64,000 nucleotides of DNA from Lactarius indigo (GCA_025766275.1 JAFKAC010000006.1:2294001-2358000); one strand, 5' to 3'; positions 43,113 through 54,258 are shown, numbered from the stretch's first letter. Numbers and translations are program-made. Notes: a model not told the origin generated them from the letters alone.

Positions 43113-43655
43113 TGTTGAGACGCGACTGTTAAAGTCACATGTCTCGTGGGATCTGATTGAGTCAGCCCACATACTATATACGGTATCTGTCCCTTATGGA
43201 CTTATGGACATTCCGGACTCATACGGACCGCTTTTGTTTATCTTTATTGTTAGATCCATATATGGTTCTTATTGTTCTTTCTATTGTTAAGATACCGGTA
43301 TTGTCTGCTTTAGGCAGCTATTGTTCTCTGCCGTCCAATGGCATTTCTCCCTCTGGCGCACAGACCACCTGTATTGTGTTTGGGTCACCAGTGCGCACAG
43401 ACCATCATTAGCTAAGCGTCCTGTATATAAGGACTGCTGTTTTCGCCTCTACACTTCAGAGTTCCTTCTACCTCTGAAGTGTAAGTTCCTTCTTTCTACC
43501 TTACTCTTTCACCTTTACTTATAAGACGTTCTATAGAACTTGTCTGTCTTTAGGTGTGTAGTAATGGTATTAGAGTTCCTTCTACCTCTGAAGTAACTTG
43601 TCTGTCTTTAGCTCCCCAAGCTTAACATCTTGCTTGTTAGTTCTGCGCTTCAACA
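43113..43655 (+). repeat. E 5' LTR
   Basis: TATA-like CCTGTATATAAGG near 43420-43432. A 23-bp direct repeat AGAGTTCCTTCTACCTCTGA.. occurs at about 43458 and 43572; GTAAGT follows the first copy, and CTGTCTTTAG occurs both before and after the second. Confidence 0.92.
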
Positions 43656-43669
43656 GGTTATGGGCCCTG
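43656..43669 (+). promoter_or_regulatory. E primer-binding site (internal tRNA-iMet type)
   Basis: GGTTATGGGCCCTG directly after the LTR, identical to the D site over 14 bases although the two LTR families are unrelated. Confidence 0.75.
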
Positions 43670-44661
43670 ACGCCTAATAACTAACTTGCTTTATCAGATC
43701 TACTTGTGTCATCTTGCTCTCTCAGCCGACCACACCTTTTTTGTCGTCACCACACTTTCAGTGAGCATCCTCTATCCTCTTTCGACACACCCTCTTCTTC
43801 TTGTCCACCATGACTTCGGTCATGTGCCATTTTGGCTAGCCTCCTAAGGAGGTTCTCATGAGAGGTTTTACATAACCTCAAATTCCTCTGTGCGCACTAC
43901 TATATCTTCATTACCCAGTTTTCGTCTGGAAGTGCTTTCATAGGCCAATAGGGGAAGACCCTTGCGGCTATAGGCCTCTCTAATGGTTGGGTGATACTCG
44001 GTTAATACCTGGGTCACTTTAAGGGGTGTGAAGGCCTGGTTAATAGTCAAACCCAGAAGTCCTTCCCTCTGACACAACTAGGAGACGCTACTTAGTACTA
44101 TACACAGTAGCTATGACTAGACCTCTGCTAGGAGAAGTATTCGCTCCCTTTGTGCAGGATTCGCTGCATAGCAAGTATCACTAGTCTAGTTACTTAGTAC
44201 CAAGACCCTTAATGGTCTGTTCTAGAGACTCCACAGACGGAAGATTCAGTTGTTATGGGAGTTGATCCCTATCACTGTCTCTTGAACTCGCTGTTGGCTC
44301 CTCTCTAGGGTACTACCCTTTACTATAGATCCTTAGTAGCCCCAGCATCAAGGCTGTAAGGCTGAGGGATACAGAGACTTAGTAGTCCTTCGCCGGACCA
44401 AAAGCTCCTATTCCGTCGAAGCCAACAAAGCTGTTGCATGACTATTACCCATAGTAACATTTGGGCTTTGTGGGTCTTAGTATAAGGCAGCCATCAGTAC
44501 AATGATTCCACTATACAATTATACCCAAGTCGCACATACTTGAGGCATGACACCATATGTGTTATGGAGTATAGCGCTCCTATGGCTGGACCATTACTTT
44601 CTCTACCAAGATCTGAGCTGGTTCTGACTGCTCCTCGGAACCAGATTTACAAACATCTCAA
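43670..44661 (+). other. E untranslated leader
   Basis: About 1 kb without a plausible coding region between the primer site and the ATG at 44662. Rich in short inverted repeats (several CTAGTC/GACTAG and TACTTAGTA pieces). Confidence 0.5.
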
Positions 44662-47600
44662 ATGTCTTTCCACCTTGTCTTCCCTCCGTCCGTCACCCTC
44701 GCCAAGTTGGATGGCACCAACTGGCAGACTTGGTCCGCCACCTTCACCTCCCTCATGTTGATGAACGGGTGCAGCAGGCACCTTACACACGGTGCTCCTG
44801 CCTCTGTGCCCCAACATCCCCCTCTTGCAGCAGGTGCTGTAGGGCCCACTGGTCCTACAGATGAGGGACTTGCCATGCTTGCCCTTTGGGCAAAACAAGA
44901 AGAGGTCATTACTGGCCTCCTATTTTTATCAGTGACAACGGAGGTCCTGTCCGGTATTCACTCCTCCCACATCTTCCCAACTGTCCATGACAAGTTTGTG
45001 GAGTTGGAGAACCTCTATGGTCAGGTTGGCTCTATGGCCACCTTCAATATTTGGGTGGGCTTGGCAAATACCAAGCTTCAGGAAGGTAGCCCCTTCCTGC
45101 CTCAGCTCCAAAAAATGCTGGACCTGAGGAACACCCTGGTGGAGCAGGGAATGCCCGTCTCGGACATGCAAATGTCCTTCATTCTTCTAGACGCGCTCCC
45201 CCCATCCTACAGCACCATAGCTGGTACCATCCTGGCCTCCGGCCCCCCTTCTAATCTACAACCTCAGGACCTCATCAATAGGTTCATCAATGAGGAATCC
45301 CGACTCGCTGGTCCCGTGGCGTCCTACAATAAGGTCGCCCCCGTCAAGAAATCTTCGGCCCCTCACGCTCATGAGGCGCGGCCATCGGGCAGCTCTGTGT
45401 CTTCGGACATAATCTGCCACTACTGCAAAAAGCCTGGCCATAAAAAGCCAGAATGTTACAAACTCAAACGGGACCAGGAGAATGCCAAGAAGGGGAAGGC
45501 AGGACAGCGGGCAAAGGCGGCCCAGAATACCACAGTAGAGGTGCCGGACTCACTTCCGGCAAACAGGTTAAATAGCATACCTGTACCAAAGAGCCGACTA
45601 TTTACCATAGTCAATGGCTCTGGCAAAATAGAGGAGGTACATGAAGTACCTCAGGTTTCCCTTTACACGATGGGTACACATAGTACCCAGATTGCATCAA
45701 AATGGATGATGGACAGTGGGGCGTCAGCACACTTCACCCCTCACATAGAAGACTACGACACCTACACCCCTCACAAAGGTGTTGAAGTACTTCTAGGAGA
45801 TAACTCCTTGCTAAGGAGTGTTGGCACTGGAACAGTTACAATCCACACCAACTTTGGGTATGACCTAAAGATCTCCAATGTGCTGCACCTACCTAACACG
45901 CACTCGCGTATACTGTCCACCCCTGCCCTAACAGCCAAGGGGGCCATAGTAAGTTTTGATGCCACTACCTTTGCTATAAGGTATGATGGGAAAACCATTG
46001 CGGAAGGACACAAGGCTTCAGGCCTATATTGGCTTGATGGGCACCATAAAGTAAATGCCCAAGCAACTGCATCTGCTAGCCTTGATGTCTGGCATCAGCG
46101 CATGGGACATATGTCCAAAGAAGCGCTCCAAAGATATGCTCCAAAGTCCGTGAAAGGACTCAACATAAATGAATCCCCTGAGGAAGAAGGTCCCTGTCAC
46201 GGGTGTGAACTTGGCAAGTCCACCCGCAAACCTTTTCCTCCTTCCCAGAAGCGTGCACAAGAATCCCTCGAACTTGTGCACAGTGACCTTGTTGGCCCAC
46301 TACAGAGTAATTCTATTCAGGGCAACAAATACTTCGCCACCTTCATAGATGATTTCTCAAAAGCTGCAGTAGTCATCCCTATGAAATCTAAGGACGAGTT
46401 CACAGGTGCCTTCCTACACTACAAGGCATGGGCTGAAAAACAACAAAATAAGCCCATTAAAACCTTACACTCGGACCGTGGTGGCGAGTATGTCAACAAT
46501 GTCTTAAAAGACATTCTTCTAGAAGAAGGGATTGAGCATATGCTTACGATGCCTTATTCTCCACAACAGAACGGGAGAGCCGAGCGGTTTAACCGCACCA
46601 TCATGGAAAAAGGCACCAGCATGCTTCATCATGCTGGCCTAAGCCTTGGCTTTTGGGAACAAGCAGTTCAAACTGCAGTGCACATCTACAATCGCACTCC
46701 CACCCGTTCTAATGAGTGGAAAACTCCGCTGGAGCTCTGGGATGGTACAGTCCCAGATGTCTCTTACTTTAGAGTATTCGGCTGCAAAGCCTACTATCAT
46801 GTACCAGAACACAACCGGCGCAAATTAGATCCTAAATCAAAGGAAGCCGTGTTTGTGGGCTATGAACCCAATTCAAAGGGTTACAAACTCTGGGATAGAC
46901 ATAGCCGGTGCTTCGTCTCTTCACGAGATGTTACATTTGACGAAGCTACCTTCCCATCCCTGAGTGACCTGACTAGTCACTCCAAACAATCCAATACTTC
47001 TCCCGAGTCCGGCGAACCTGCTAAAGGGGCTGCTGTTGCCGGTGAGATATTCTTCGTAGTGCCTAGTCAGCCTACGCCAGCTGTTGCCCCTGCGGCACCT
47101 CAGACACCAGTCTTTATCCTACCACCTGTCCAGGTGCCCGCAGTACCAGTACAACAGCCTAGCACACCCCCCAACACCTCTCCAAACCCTGCAGACCAGA
47201 CTATATACCACACTCCTCCATCCCAAGCACCTGCCCCTACAACTCCAAGGCGCCCTCGCACTCGCTCGCAAGGGAGACCGCCTGTAGTAACTGCCCCAAT
47301 CCCTGCACCCAACTTCAATAGGGATATCTCTCCTCCTAGGGAAACACCTAGATCTCCGAGAAATGGGCAACTTACCTCACCCCCTCGCCCAAGGCGTGGG
47401 ACAAGGGTACGATTCACAAATCCTCGCTACTACACAGAGGAAAACGATGAATTTGTGCCTGGGAGCAGTAGGCTGGGAATGTTGGACTTGCTGAACGCTG
47501 CCGAGGTTCCTGGCTACAAGGACCCGCAGACATTTAAGCAAGCCATGGAGTCTGACCAAGCTGTCGATTGGCTTGAAGCGTGCCAGTATGAACTGGACGC

Positions 47601-49065
47601 TCTCGACAAGCTTGATGTCTGGAGACTTGAACCCCTTCCTGAGGGAAGGAAGGTGGTTAAGTGTAAATGGGTGTTTAAAAAGAAAGCAGATGGACGCTTT
47701 CGTGCTAGGCTAGTGGCAAAAGGGTTCACCCAACTAGAGGGGGTGGACTTTGACGAAACATTCTCCCCAGTTGCCCGCTTTGAGTCCCTGCGACTCCTTC
47801 TCGCATTGGCTACGCTTGAAGACTGGCATATTCACCAGATGGATGTCAAGTCGGCATTCCTTCATGGGGAACTGGAGGAAGAAATCTATATGGAGCAACC
47901 AGTCGGTTTCGTCACTGCTGGCTCCGAGCACCTTGTGTGCCGGTTACAGAAGGCCCTTTATGGCCTGAAACAGGCTTCCCGCGCATGGAATGTGCAGTTC
48001 CATGGGGTCCTAGTTGACCTAGGCTTTACGCGGACGTACTCAGATGCAGGAGTATACGTGTATCATCTTCAAGAGGGGGGTGATACACTTTTCGTGATCT
48101 TATATGTAGATGACATCACTATACTCGGAAGCTCCTTATCAAAGATTAAAGATCTGAAGGCCTCTCTATCTAGTCGATATGAGATGACCGATCTGGGAGA
48201 GATCCAGTCCTATCTTGGTGTTAACATCACCAGAGATCGTGCTAATCGCACTATGGAGATCAACCAGTCAGACTACATCCGTGATGTAGTGGAACGCTTT
48301 GGAATGTCTGATTCCAATCCAGTATATACCCCTCTTCCCTCTGGCGCCGAGGCACACTTGATCAAGTACACAGATCAGGCCTCTACTTCTGAGATTAAGA
48401 AGTATCAACAGATTATTGGGTCTCTGCTATATGCGCAGATTGGAAGCAGACCTGATATTTCCTTCGCTGTTGTGCGCCTTAGCCAATTTGCTTCCAACCC
48501 CTCACCTCAGCATTTACGCCTAGCCAAGTATGTCCTAGCTTATCTAAATAGCACCAAGGACTACTCGTTACGCTATGCTGGAGGGAATGGCAATGGTGGT
48601 GAAGGCCTTCATGGCTACTGCGACGCTTCCTGGGGAGATCAGGAAGAAAAGCACTCCACCTCAGGTTTTGTCTACCTGCTTGCAAATGGAGCCATTTCCT
48701 GGTGTACCAGAAAGCAAAAGACAATTGCGCAGTCAACCACTGAGGCAGAGTACATGAGCCTCTCAGACGCCTCTAATCAGGCTCAGTGGTATGCCACTTT
48801 CCTTGGAGAACTGGGGTATGAGGTATCCTCCCCCATTCCTCTGCACTGTGACAATAAGGGTGCTGTGGACCTAGCTCTCAACCCTGTCACTGGGAGACGT
48901 TCCAAACACATCCTGATCAAACACCATGTAGTCAGGGAGTACGTAGAAAACAAGGTCATACACCTGATACGTACACCCACAGGGGAAATGGTTGCAGATG
49001 GACTCACTAAGTCACTGCCCAGAGAACCCTTTGAAAAAATGGTTACTGATCTAGGAATGGTGTAA
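44662..49065 (+). CDS. E gag-pol polyprotein, 1,467 aa
   Basis: Gag (LDGTNWQTWSATF..), CCHC knuckle CHYCKKPGHKKPEC (about residue 253), protease WMMDSGASAHFTPH (about 350), pre-integrase HQRMGHMS..CHGCELGKSTR (about 478-520), integrase with DDE residues in VHSDLVGPL, LHSDRGGEY and SPQQNGRAERFNRTIMEKG, Pro-rich linker (about 780-900), RT (WVFKKKADGRFRARLVAKGF, QMDVKSAFLHG, YVDDITIL) and RNase H (GYCDASWGD, TTEAEYMSLSDA, HCDNKGAVDLALNP). All catalytic motifs that I can check are present and there is no stop. Gag would be made in one frame with Pol, so protease or mRNA processing must set the ratio. Confidence 0.95.
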   Translation: MSFHLVFPPSVTLAKLDGTNWQTWSATFTSLMLMNGCSRHLTHGAPASVPQHPPLAAGAVGPTGPTDEGLAMLALWAKQEEVITGLLFLSVTTEVLSGIHSSHIFPTVHDKFVELENLYGQVGSMATFNIWVGLANTKLQEGSPFLPQLQKMLDLRNTLVEQGMPVSDMQMSFILLDALPPSYSTIAGTILASGPPSNLQPQDLINRFINEESRLAGPVASYNKVAPVKKSSAPHAHEARPSGSSVSSDIICHYCKKPGHKKPECYKLKRDQENAKKGKAGQRAKAAQNTTVEVPDSLPANRLNSIPVPKSRLFTIVNGSGKIEEVHEVPQVSLYTMGTHSTQIASKWMMDSGASAHFTPHIEDYDTYTPHKGVEVLLGDNSLLRSVGTGTVTIHTNFGYDLKISNVLHLPNTHSRILSTPALTAKGAIVSFDATTFAIRYDGKTIAEGHKASGLYWLDGHHKVNAQATASASLDVWHQRMGHMSKEALQRYAPKSVKGLNINESPEEEGPCHGCELGKSTRKPFPPSQKRAQESLELVHSDLVGPLQSNSIQGNKYFATFIDDFSKAAVVIPMKSKDEFTGAFLHYKAWAEKQQNKPIKTLHSDRGGEYVNNVLKDILLEEGIEHMLTMPYSPQQNGRAERFNRTIMEKGTSMLHHAGLSLGFWEQAVQTAVHIYNRTPTRSNEWKTPLELWDGTVPDVSYFRVFGCKAYYHVPEHNRRKLDPKSKEAVFVGYEPNSKGYKLWDRHSRCFVSSRDVTFDEATFPSLSDLTSHSKQSNTSPESGEPAKGAAVAGEIFFVVPSQPTPAVAPAAPQTPVFILPPVQVPAVPVQQPSTPPNTSPNPADQTIYHTPPSQAPAPTTPRRPRTRSQGRPPVVTAPIPAPNFNRDISPPRETPRSPRNGQLTSPPRPRRGTRVRFTNPRYYTEENDEFVPGSSRLGMLDLLNAAEVPGYKDPQTFKQAMESDQAVDWLEACQYELDALDKLDVWRLEPLPEGRKVVKCKWVFKKKADGRFRARLVAKGFTQLEGVDFDETFSPVARFESLRLLLALATLEDWHIHQMDVKSAFLHGELEEEIYMEQPVGFVTAGSEHLVCRLQKALYGLKQASRAWNVQFHGVLVDLGFTRTYSDAGVYVYHLQEGGDTLFVILYVDDITILGSSLSKIKDLKASLSSRYEMTDLGEIQSYLGVNITRDRANRTMEINQSDYIRDVVERFGMSDSNPVYTPLPSGAEAHLIKYTDQASTSEIKKYQQIIGSLLYAQIGSRPDISFAVVRLSQFASNPSPQHLRLAKYVLAYLNSTKDYSLRYAGGNGNGGEGLHGYCDASWGDQEEKHSTSGFVYLLANGAISWCTRKQKTIAQSTTEAEYMSLSDASNQAQWYATFLGELGYEVSSPIPLHCDNKGAVDLALNPVTGRRSKHILIKHHVVREYVENKVIHLIRTPTGEMVADGLTKSLPREPFEKMVTDLGMV

Positions 49066-49414
49066 AGATGGGTTCTAGGACGTCGAACTGTTGTGTATAC
49101 TAGCAACAGAACTCCTAGTTTAATAGCTAAGAAAAACCCTTCTTAGAGAACTGAAGAAGTTGGACCTGTTCCATCTTATCTCCCAGCTCACGGCTCTTCA
49201 AAAAGTAGTTCTTCAGAACTACATTATCCTCATAGAGCAGTGCATGAAGACCTCCAAAAAGTTGTCCTTTATCAGGACTTCTGCGTACATAGATTCTTTC
49301 TAACCAGAGAATCGAAACATTTCTCATAGTACAGTAAAGCAATAAAGTACCCTGCCAAGGCACTTTCACTCAATGCTTGTACCACTCTTGTGGACTGTCT
49401 CTATCATGGAGGGA
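49066..49414 (+). other. E 3' untranslated region
   Basis: No ORF on the plus strand. Contains a hairpin GTAGTTCTTCAGAACTAC (49204-49221) and ends in the polypurine tract. Confidence 0.5.
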
Positions 49415-49957
49415 TGTTGAGATGCAACTGTTAAAGTCACATGTCTCGTGGGATCTGATTGAGTCAGCCCACATACTATATACGGTATCTGTCCCTTATG
49501 GACTTATGGACATTCCGGACTCATACGGACCGCTTTTGTTTATCTTTATTGTTAGATCCATATATGGTTCTTATTGTTCTTTCTATTGTTAAGATACCGG
49601 TATTGTCTGCTTTAGGCAGCTATTGTTCTCTGCCGTCCAATGGCATTTCTCCCTCTGGCGCACAGACCACCTGTATTGTGTTTGGGTCACCAGTGCGCAC
49701 AGACCATCATTAGCTAAGCGTCCTGTATATAAGGACTGCTGTTTTCGCCTCTACACTTCAGAGTTCCTTCTACCTCTGAAGTGTAAGTTCCTTCTTTCTA
49801 CCTTACTCTTTCACCTTTACTTATAAGACGTTCTATAGAACTTGTCTGTCTTTAGGTGTGTAGTAATGGTATTAGAGTTCCTTCTACCTCTGAAGTAACT
49901 TGTCTGTCTTTAGCTCCCCAAGCTTAACATCTTGCTTGTTAGTTCTGCGCTTCAACA
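49415..49957 (+). repeat. E 3' LTR
   Basis: Begins TGTTGAGATGCAACTG against TGTTGAGACGCGACTG in the 5' LTR. Confidence 0.92.
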
Positions 49958-49962
49958 CACTC

Positions 49963-50377
49963 CACCTCTGGTTATGTGTTCTTACTAGCTAACGGTGCAA
50001 TAAGCTGGTCTTCACGCAAGCAAAAGACTGTTGCCCAAAACACAACGGAAGCAGAATACATGGCCATGACTGACGCGGCTAACCAGGCTGCGTGGTATCA
50101 GAGCTTCCTCACGGAACTCGGGTACGAGGTCGACGACCCCATCCCATTACATGGTGACAATAAGGGTGCCATTGACTTGGCTTTGAACCCTGTCACTGGG
50201 AGACGGTCTAAGCACATTGCCATACGGCATCATGTCATTCGGGAGTACATCGAAAAGGGGACCATCACCCTCATTAGAACTCCTACTGTGGATATGGTTG
50301 CGGATGGCTTTACAAAGTCACTACCGCGTGTCCTGCTACAGAAGCACAACGATGACATGGGACTTGTGTGTACTTAG
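49963..50377 (+). CDS. D gag-pol, 3' part (RNase H)
   Basis: Resumes D in frame after E (total 4,311 nt, 1,436 codons plus stop over the three pieces). RNase H segments SGYVFLLANGAISW, NTTEAEYMAMTDA, HGDNKGAIDLALNP and ADGFTKSLPR. Stop at 50377, only 19 bases before the LTR; the polypurine tract is ACGGGGAGA. Confidence 0.9.
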
Positions 50378-50396
50378 ATTGTAGATCACGGGGAGA

Positions 50397-51018
50397 TGTT
50401 GATAAGTGACCCTTGCGCACTTAGCGGCTCGTACGGACCGGACTTGCAGCATGGACTGCCTTAGATTAGATATACAGGACTTGTAGATTAGATACTATTT
50501 GATCTGTACAATCTGGACTTACCATTGCGTCATCTATGACATCACTGTACTTCTATGACATCATACATCCGGACTCTGCGTTGTATAACGCTTTTGTACT
50601 TCTCTTTGTTCTTTACTTGGAATTATCTTTATTATGATGTCAGTATGATATCATCTAGTTCTGGACTCTCCTTGTTCTCCTTTCCCTTGTTCTCAAAGTG
50701 TCCACTCTTTTGTCCCTTTGTAGAACAATAGCACCTTTGTATTCTGTAACTAGCGTTACTTACCTTGTACTACTGTCACCCTCTGTAGGAGTATAAGTAG
50801 AGTACCATGTACGCTCCTGGTCCACATCAGTTCTCACTGTTTGTGTGCCAGGTAAGCTCCCTTCTCTCCAATGTAACAACATCAGTTCTCACTGTTTGTG
50901 TGCCAGACACTCTGCTTCACTTTGCTAGATTCCTGTTTGCTGCTTCCAGCCACCCAGCTTGTCTCACCACAGTCTACTTTGTCTCTGTGAGTAAGCTATC
51001 TATGTGTGCTGTTCATCA
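50397..51018 (+). repeat. D 3' LTR
   Basis: 622 bp, matches the 5' LTR, including the 28-bp internal direct repeat. Confidence 0.92.
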
Positions 51019-51023
51019 CAATA

Positions 51024-52270
51024 TGGTCAGCTGACGTGGAGCCTTCCCGCGTAGCGATGCCAATGTCGTCCATATAGACTCGGATGACTGTTCCCCGCAG
51101 TTCGTGTTTTGCAATAGTGTCGCGGTAGATGTGGTTCATCATGGTCTGAAAGGTGGCTGGGGAGTTTGTGAGGCCAAAGAACATGACCGTTGGTTCGAAG
51201 AGACCAAATTTGGTCTTGAAAGCCGCTTTTTCTTGGTTGCCATCACGTATGCGGACGTTGTTATACCCCCAGCGGATATCAAGCTTGGTATAAATATGAG
51301 CGTTGCTGAGGTCGTAAATAAGGTCTTGAATAAGGGGAAGTGGGTATTGGTTGCGTATGGTGTGGGAGTTAATGACGCGATAATCCTGAACAGGGCGTAG
51401 CTTTCCGTCCTTCTTTTTGACAAAGAAAAATGATGAGGCGTACGGGGAAATAGACGGTCGAAGGTACCCTTGTTTGAGCTTTTCGTCCAGGAACTCTTTA
51501 AGCTTCCCCTCTTCTTCTTGCGTTAGTGGGTATATCTTACAGTCTATCGCGGAGGGGGTGCCAGGTTTGAAGTCGATAGCGTGGTCCCAGGGTCTCGCTG
51601 GGGGGAATCGTTGAGATGCCTCTTCGCTAAAGAGCCTTTCGAAGGCTGTGTATACTGCCGGCAGTTCAACGGGCTCCTCTTTTGTTTTCGCCTGGATGGC
51701 CAGCTCCGTGGACGTGGTTGCCCGTAGGTACGTGTCTTCTTCGTCCATATCGAGGACAATCTCCTCCTTTTCGTCGTTAGTGAGCGCAGCTGCGATAACG
51801 GTATGTCGGTTTAGACTGTCCTGTGTGCTGATCACGACCGGCATGATCTCCTCGTGTATTGCGGCGTCTCGCCAGTTGATAGTTGGCTCATAGGTCGCCA
51901 GCCAAGGATATCCTAGGACAATTTCTTCACTTCCGAGGTCGGTGATGAGGAAACGCATGGTCCTGTGATATCTTTTGGCGTATACGTTTAGGTCGGTGAA
52001 GTGAGTGATGGACCCAGCTTTATTCTCTGTGTTATCTATATTCCAGATTTTTCGTGGTGTGGACAGGGGTTGGATTCCGATGCCTAACTTCTTGATAAAG
52101 GTTGGATGTATGAAGTTATCGGTCGCCCCTGAGTCAACTAGTGCTTTTATGTCGGCCATTCGGTAATTCGTGCGAATCGAGACTGGAATTCGAAGAGAAC
52201 GAAAGCGCGTCATGATTACAGAATTACAATTTAGAGCCCTCACCCAGGCCGATGGGTTCAGGCGCTCCGA
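51024..52270 (-). CDS. pol: C Pol, 5' part (protease and RT palm)
   Basis: From the frameshift site to the D insertion. Protease ALVDSGATDNFIHP; RT through KLDIRWGYNNVRIRDG, FGLTNSPATFQTMMNHIY and YMDDIGIATREG. Continues at 29998. Together the two parts are free of stops. Confidence 0.88.
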
Positions 52271-54252
52271 AAACCCTCCTTCCCCCACAAATCCTGCAGT
52301 ATCAGGTCCTTTACGTCGTCGGGGGCATTGGCTACTCCGGTGAGCCACTCCTTGGCTCGTTCTTTGGCAGTTTTACTTGCAGTGGCAGCCTGTATCTGGG
52401 CTGGCGGCATTTCTTGTGTGTGATAGTCTGTCTCCGTCATTCGGACGTTAGATGGCCTGGGGTGTTGTGGCTGCCATTGCTGTGGCTGTCGCGGATGGGG
52501 GCAATTTCGTGAGAGGTGGCCTGGTGCGTTACAGTTATAGCACAGGACTGTCCTTAGGTCACGGCGCATTCCTCCCCGTCCCCGTCCTCGTACACCCGGT
52601 CCTCCCCTCGGGGGAAACGGGGGTGTATTGGTGTAGGGTGGCTTCCCATAGTCGATTTCTTCTGATCCTGCCAGCCTTGCCTTTGTTCGATCGGCGGACG
52701 TATCCATCGCCCAAGGGTTTGCAAGATTCTGCGGAACGGTCCAGTTAGCGTTACCCGTTTTCTTGGGTTTGGTATCCTTGTACTCGTCCACTCTTGCTCG
52801 AATATGAATGTAGTTCCGCTGTCGGCGGAGCGTCGCTCGCTTCCATTCATCGAAAGTCTCTGGTTCATCCAGATCGTAGGTTTTCTCGTATAGCTTCTTC
52901 GGCAGTCCTTTCGTGAATAAGTCGATGGTTTGTGGGTCGTTGAGGCAGTATCCTGCCTTCCTAGCTGCTTCTTCGAACTCATTGACGTATTTGTCGATGT
53001 CGCCATCGATCATCTTGAGTCCTTTTCTTAACAGGGCTTGAGCCTGTTCTCGCTCGAGGGTATTGACGAACCTTTGGTTAAAGCCCTCTGCTATGGCATT
53101 CCATAGATCCCTGGTGTGTTGGTCTATCCCTCGTTGTACCTGTCGATTGAGCCATTTGAGGTACGAAAGTACCCATTCGCTGACGGTCGTCCCCTTGATG
53201 TAGGAGAGGAACAGAAGACATCGCCGGTAGTCGTTGCGCATGATGGGGGTGTCGAGGTTCATTCCCCAGTACACGTGCCATTGTGTAAGAAATGAGTCCA
53301 CTTTGGTGCGGTCTCCGTCGAAGATGGTGGGAGGTTCACCTGTGAGTTTCTCATGCCCATGTGCTCCTCCTCCACCTCCCCCTCCGGCAGGTGGGTGTCC
53401 TTCCCCATCGCCTCCTCCTCCTGGAGGTCCTCCGTGAGGGAGGTCGGGTGGATTCCCTCCTCCTCCTGGTCGTCGGGGGAAGTCCCCTCCTGGAGGGCCA
53501 CCCCATCCTGGCGGAGGGTCGAGTGGTAGTCCTTGCCGCGGTCTTTCTCCTGATGGGGGGTCGCCTTGGTCTGGTCCGATGGCGCGAAAGATTGCTGCGT
53601 CGTCGGCGGTCATTCTGTGTCCCGTTTCAGGGTTGATGGGCATGAGGTTTTGCTGGGATTCCTGTCTGATTGCTTCTGCCGCTTCTCGTGCTGCTTGTTC
53701 CCTGACTATCATAATTTCTTCTGCCGTCATCGTCGTTGTTGCCATTTCTGCTGCGGGCGATCGTACGTGGATTACTTCTGGTTGCTCTGAGATTTGGAGG
53801 GACTCAGCTCGTTGAAGTGTATATTGTTCAATGGGTCCAACGCTTGCCGGACGATGTTCCTCGCTTTGTTCTTCCTCCTCAGTTTCTTCGCTTACTGCTT
53901 CCCCGGTCGAGTGTTCTCGTATTTGGCCGTCAATTGGCCCCCAATCTGCGCGTGAATTAAGTTCTCGTGCGTCGATATCGCACTGATATTGTCTTCCTGC
54001 TGGTCTAATGACGTCCCAGCGATGATCTATCGGGTTCCACGTAATTTCCACCCAGCACAAGTGGTCGAAGTTGAACTCAACTGGTCGGAACCTTGTAGGT
54101 CCGTTAAATTCAACAAAGTATCCGGTTTCGTCTCCTCGGTCTCTCCAACGGGCTGCCCCTAGGAACCGGGTTGGTACGTTGCGGTCTCCTCTTCTCTCTA
54201 GATAATAGGGACGGAAGTTCGTCCACTGATCACGGGTATTGACAGTCGCCAC
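52258..54252 (-). CDS. gag: C Gag
   Basis: Start taken at GTG 54252-54250 (ATT GTG GCG), seven bases past the primer site. No ATG in any frame lies between the predicted RNA start (54478) and the ATG at 53744 (MATTTMTAEE). N-terminal domain (RFRPVEFNFDHLCW, DIDARELNSRADWGPIDGQ), acidic linker, Pro/Gly region, capsid (FLTQWHVYWGMN..FTKGLPKKLY), CCHC knuckle CYNCNAPGHLSRNC. Frame intact to TGA 52258-52260. Confidence 0.87.
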   Translation of the reverse strand: MATVNTRDQWTNFRPYYLERRGDRNVPTRFLGAARWRDRGDETGYFVEFNGPTRFRPVEFNFDHLCWVEITWNPIDHRWDVIRPAGRQYQCDIDARELNSRADWGPIDGQIREHSTGEAVSEETEEEEQSEEHRPASVGPIEQYTLQRAESLQISEQPEVIHVRSPAAEMATTTMTAEEIMIVREQAAREAAEAIRQESQQNLMPINPETGHRMTADDAAIFRAIGPDQGDPPSGERPRQGLPLDPPPGWGGPPGGDFPRRPGGGGNPPDLPHGGPPGGGGDGEGHPPAGGGGGGGAHGHEKLTGEPPTIFDGDRTKVDSFLTQWHVYWGMNLDTPIMRNDYRRCLLFLSYIKGTTVSEWVLSYLKWLNRQVQRGIDQHTRDLWNAIAEGFNQRFVNTLEREQAQALLRKGLKMIDGDIDKYVNEFEEAARKAGYCLNDPQTIDLFTKGLPKKLYEKTYDLDEPETFDEWKRATLRRQRNYIHIRARVDEYKDTKPKKTGNANWTVPQNLANPWAMDTSADRTKARLAGSEEIDYGKPPYTNTPPFPPRGGPGVRGRGRGGMRRDLRTVLCYNCNAPGHLSRNCPHPRQPQQWQPQHPRPSNVRMTETDYHTQEMPPAQIQAATASKTAKERAKEWLTGVANAPDDVKDLILQDLWGKEGFRSA
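52270..52276 (-). promoter_or_regulatory. C gag-pol -1 frameshift heptamer GGGTTTT
   Basis: Minus-strand GGGTTTT, nine bases before the gag stop; enters pol as SERLNPSAW. Confidence 0.7.
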
Positions 54253-54258
54253 AATGGA

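Larger units (their letters stand above)
43113..49957 (+). mobile_element. Ty1/copia LTR retrotransposon E, apparently intact
   Basis: 6,845 bp; 543-bp LTRs (43113-43655; 49415-49957), TSD CACTC (43108-43112; 49958-49962) in D RNase H. One unbroken gag-pol of 1,467 codons, initiator-tRNA-type primer site and polypurine tract GGAGGGA before the 3' LTR. The LTRs differ at two CpG sites in the first 15 bases. Deepest layer of the stack together with B1, and the best candidate for an active element here. Confidence 0.95.
30004..51018 (+). mobile_element. Ty1/copia LTR retrotransposon D
   Basis: 622-bp LTRs at 30004-30625 and 50397-51018, TGTTGATAAG..GTTCATCA, TSD CAATA (29999-30003; 51019-51023), inserted in C pol. 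Interrupted by gypsy B1 and copia E; without them it is 6,356 bp. Integrase precedes RT, as in copia. The LTRs look identical over the parts I compared, and gag-pol is open across all three pieces, so D was young and probably intact when B1 and E inserted. Confidence 0.93.
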
